Positions 61,537 through 64,000 of a stretch of 64,000 nt of DNA are shown here, piece after piece (within the stretch, counting starts at the first letter, position 1; each line of letters starts with the position of its first letter). Source of the stretch: Malania oleifera (Eukaryota > Streptophyta > Magnoliopsida > Santalales > Ximeniaceae); NCBI RefSeq assembly GCF_029873635.1, contig NC_080428.1, positions 69,957,101-70,021,100 of the forward strand, given 5' to 3'. Below the pieces are notes generated by a model. That model was given only the letters and a program-made list of their open reading frames with translations, searched no databases and was not told the DNA's origin. The position numbers were made by a program, and so were the translations under genes.

Positions 61537-61975
61537 TGTTAGGACCAAAAGAATTCATAGGTATACCTGATACACATAGGTGAGCACCAACTTGACCTAA
61601 AAGTTTAAGCCTATTGGGTCTTACCCTCAACCATGTATATAAGCACCCATCATCCACTCAAATTTTCCAATGTGGGACAAACTTACAAGTGGAATTCTCA
61701 ACAATCTCTCTCTCGCTTGTGAGTTCCAACTGCTCCCCTTTGAATGGAAATTGTCTCTCTCATAGGAGTAACCTTAATTCCCCAATAGTTGCTAAAGTGG
61801 GCCTTACCACTGGCGTCTTACATGCCTTGGATTGCATTCCACGTGCCTCCGAACTAATCCTACCTCCCACCTCTTGACCCTATTCGGATCCATCCCAGCC
61901 TTAGATGATCCTTATTAGCCTCGATGACACACTTGGTCCTCAAATTGTTAACAAGTCGGCTCTGATACCACTTGT
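61537..61975 (-). mobile_element. TRIM-like fragment, relative of the 7.5-kb copy
   Basis: Starts TGTTAGGACCAAAAG, shares GTGAGCACCAACTTGACC, TGGGTCTTACC and CATGTATATAAG with the element at 7490-8685, then continues with the matching interior (GCCTTGGATTGCATTCCA, CCTCCCAC). It ends in GGCTCTGATACCACTTGT, the reverse complement of a Met-tRNA primer site. The second terminal repeat is not visible; CACTA sequence begins there instead. Confidence 0.6.
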
Positions 61976-62154
61976 CACTACAAAAAAACTAATTTTTTAG
62001 TGACGAAAGTATTAGTGAAGGATTCAATATAAGAACAGTCACTAATAATTTTGTCACAGAAAATCAGTTTTCTCGCTTAATCTATCGTAGGAAACCATTT
62101 TTTGAGCAAAAATTATCTTGGAAAAATATTAGCGATAATTCTTGGGGTATTAGT
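61976..62154. mobile_element. CACTA transposon end, same family as in AMY3 intron 12
   Basis: Begins CACTACAAAAAAAC and continues with TTTTTAGTGACGAAAGTATT, then ACAGTCACTAATA, AAATTATC and TTCTTGGGGTATTAGT. This parallels the left end at 28166-28430 (CACTACAAGAAAAC, TTTTTAGTGATGAAAG, TTTTTGGGGTGTTA). Only about 180 bases are present before an LTR takes over; the other end is not in the window. Confidence 0.78.
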
Positions 62155-64000
62155 TGTCACGACCTGCTCATTTTTCATATTTTTTTTTTTATATTATCAA
62201 CATCATAAGATCAATACTACATATCCCACAATCCAGCTCAGCAGGTCACCATCCACCTAGACACATGGGTACAAAGGATATAACAAAACGTACAGCAGAA
62301 GCCTACGCAGCAAAAAGTATAAAATTATATACATCTCATCATAATGTGCCCAATACATACCAGAGTACTACAACCACTAACTCTTAGTATATACATCCCA
62401 AAAATAAATCTATGGACAATTCCCTCAAAAATCTAACTGTCCCTACCAAGACTTACCCTTCGCAAAGGGCAAATAAACAACACTAATTTTGCGGGGCTTT
62501 TCCGGCTCTCCTATCCGGGGCTCCTGAAAAGTTAATAAAATTTAGGGGTGAGACACCTCTCAGTAAGGGAAATAAATTAATACTAGTGTGTGGCAACATA
62601 AGTAATTCATGTTCAACACATATCATATATAACACATTTAGTACTGTTTCATCAAATCTGGGAAAACATATATATATAAATCAACATGGCAAAACATACT
62701 GCATTTTCATAATATATCTCATCTCATATCATAATAATAATATCATAAAACAATCCCTAGTAGGTTAGTTGGCTGTTGTCATGTATTACCCCCACATGAT
62801 TGGGTTGTGTGGCCCAAAGGCGGGACCTAACAATGGTTGGCCGACCACTGCCAAGTCGATAGTCTAGTCTGTAGGTCCGATGGGTCTACCCAGACTGGTC
62901 CGTACACTAGGGACGATAACAGCACACTTCTCGAACATAACCACATCGACCATCCAATCTCACACCACTCCATACAGCAGCGTTAACACAAATATCATGA
63001 TCACGAGGACCATGGACATATAGCAACGGTACCGTGCAAGTGCTAACCTAAACCAAGCCAACCAGGTTCTGATATCATATACATATACTGAAAGCGTGAT
63101 ACATAAATATCTTATATCATTTATTTTCACATCAATCATATCATTTCACATATATGCATGTATCATGAAAATCATCGGCCCGTATGCCGGTATTACACAT
63201 TTTAACATAGCTCAGTCCGTACGTCGGCTACACATAGCACAGCCCGTACGCTGGCAAACAGTAATCACATAGCACGGCCCGTACGTCGACAATCATAGTC
63301 ACATAACACGGTCCGTACGCCGGCAAATCACAATCACATAGCACGGCCCGCACGCTGGCAAATCACATAAAAATCTCGGCCCATACGCCGGTTTTCCATC
63401 ATAAAAATCCATATCATTCATGTTTCCAGAAAAACAGTATTTCACAACATTTTTTACTCATGCCACACAACTGATTTTCCACATATTTAACATACGACCA
63501 TTTTCACAATATTTTGCAAATATAAAACATATATATGTAAATATATACGTTTTCCATAAATCAAATGATAAGTATATATATATAAGCATTTTCTTAAAAA
63601 CAGAAACTAGCTTAGTTTATTCCCTTACCTGATCCCTAGAAAGCCCCTAATAAAACTGCCCCGCACCCGCAGGGTTCCTAACTCAACACCCTGAAAATGA
63701 AAAATCCCATAATTAAAGTTTAGTATTTCGAAGCATACAATATTTTCCTCAACTGTCAAAAACTCATGTATTGAGTAGAAAGTTTTTACCCAAAAGCATT
63801 CAAGTTTAACACTTGAGGGGTTTCCTGACCAATACTTCCAAACTGAAAACCCCCAATATTAAACTTCAGTATTTTCATGCGCACAACATTTCTTATAACT
63901 AGCGCAAAATCAAATATGGCTTAAAAAGCCTTACCTCAACTTTGGGATGATTTCCAGTTAGCTTTCTCCCACGATCTGCTCCAGCAGATTTGGAGATAAC
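62155..64000 (-). mobile_element. Gypsy-type LTR inserted in the CACTA end, runs off the window
   Basis: Begins TGTCACGACCTGC, the inverse of the GGTCGTGACA terminus, so the LTR lies on the minus strand. It shares the structural order of the solo LTR at 42-45 kb in reverse: a block with GGCTCCTGAAAAG and GGGGTGAGACACCTCTCAGTAAGG, then an internal tandem-repeat zone, then a CT/GC-rich part at the edge. It is a related but distinct family. Whether a full element follows is unknown. Confidence 0.72.
63175..63400. repeat. Minisatellite inside the LTR, about 35-bp unit
   Basis: Six or seven imperfect copies of a unit built on CACGGCCCGTACGCCGGCAA, with spacers like ATCACAATCACATAG. Units vary at several positions. 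Confidence 0.85.

Noticed and set aside
63175-63400. Regular GC-rich repeats, superficially CRISPR-like
   Set aside because: Units are imperfect, spacers are short and similar to each other, and the array is inside an LTR of a plant element.

Overview
The window is nuclear DNA from a flowering plant, most likely a woody eudicot. Three spliced host genes are recognisable, all on the minus strand, with plant-type exon/intron structure. The rest is AT-rich DNA packed with plant transposons: Ty3/gypsy and Ty1/copia LTR fossils, TRIMs, RTE and L1 LINEs, and CACTA elements. The species cannot be named from the sequence alone.

Layout. 1-6.1 kb is a transposon graveyard: LINE 3' ends, a solo LTR with perfect target duplications, and copia-like LTR relics. 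6.5-10.6 kb holds a small four-exon gene for a probably plastid-targeted DnaJ-type (CxxCxGxG) zinc-finger protein, with a TRIM and a solo LTR inside its 3-kb intron. 10.9 kb has a short organellar-type SSU rRNA scrap, and 12.6-13.85 kb a two-copy tandem duplication. 15.2-17.3 kb holds a complete four-exon pectate lyase gene with a secretion signal. 19.1-27.0 kb is a gypsy element of the Athila/Tat type with two full LTRs, in which only gag and protease are recognised.

27.7-60.1 kb is one gene: chloroplastic alpha-amylase 3 (AMY3). Its 13 exons sum to exactly 2,700 coding bases (899 residues plus stop), with every splice phase consistent. The five 5' introns are compact (87-676 bp). The next seven range from 966 bp to 7.6 kb, and most of the large ones hold transposons: a CACTA element with long inverted-repeat arms, solo LTRs, RTE and L1 LINE fragments, and long direct repeats. 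60.2-64 kb is intergenic and ends in a nest of TRIM, CACTA and gypsy-type LTR that runs off the window.

The genes share no operon-like logic. AMY3 is a stromal, redox-controlled starch-degrading enzyme. The pectate lyase acts on the cell wall. The zinc-finger protein resembles plastid thiol/assembly factors. I saw no CRISPR array, bacterial operon or clearly novel system. The most interesting points are how AMY3 splicing coexists with its insertions (an LTR edge may supply a branch point, a CT microsatellite acts as a pyrimidine tract, a CACTA hairpin sits in an intron) and a stop-free 102-bp intron in the pectate lyase gene.
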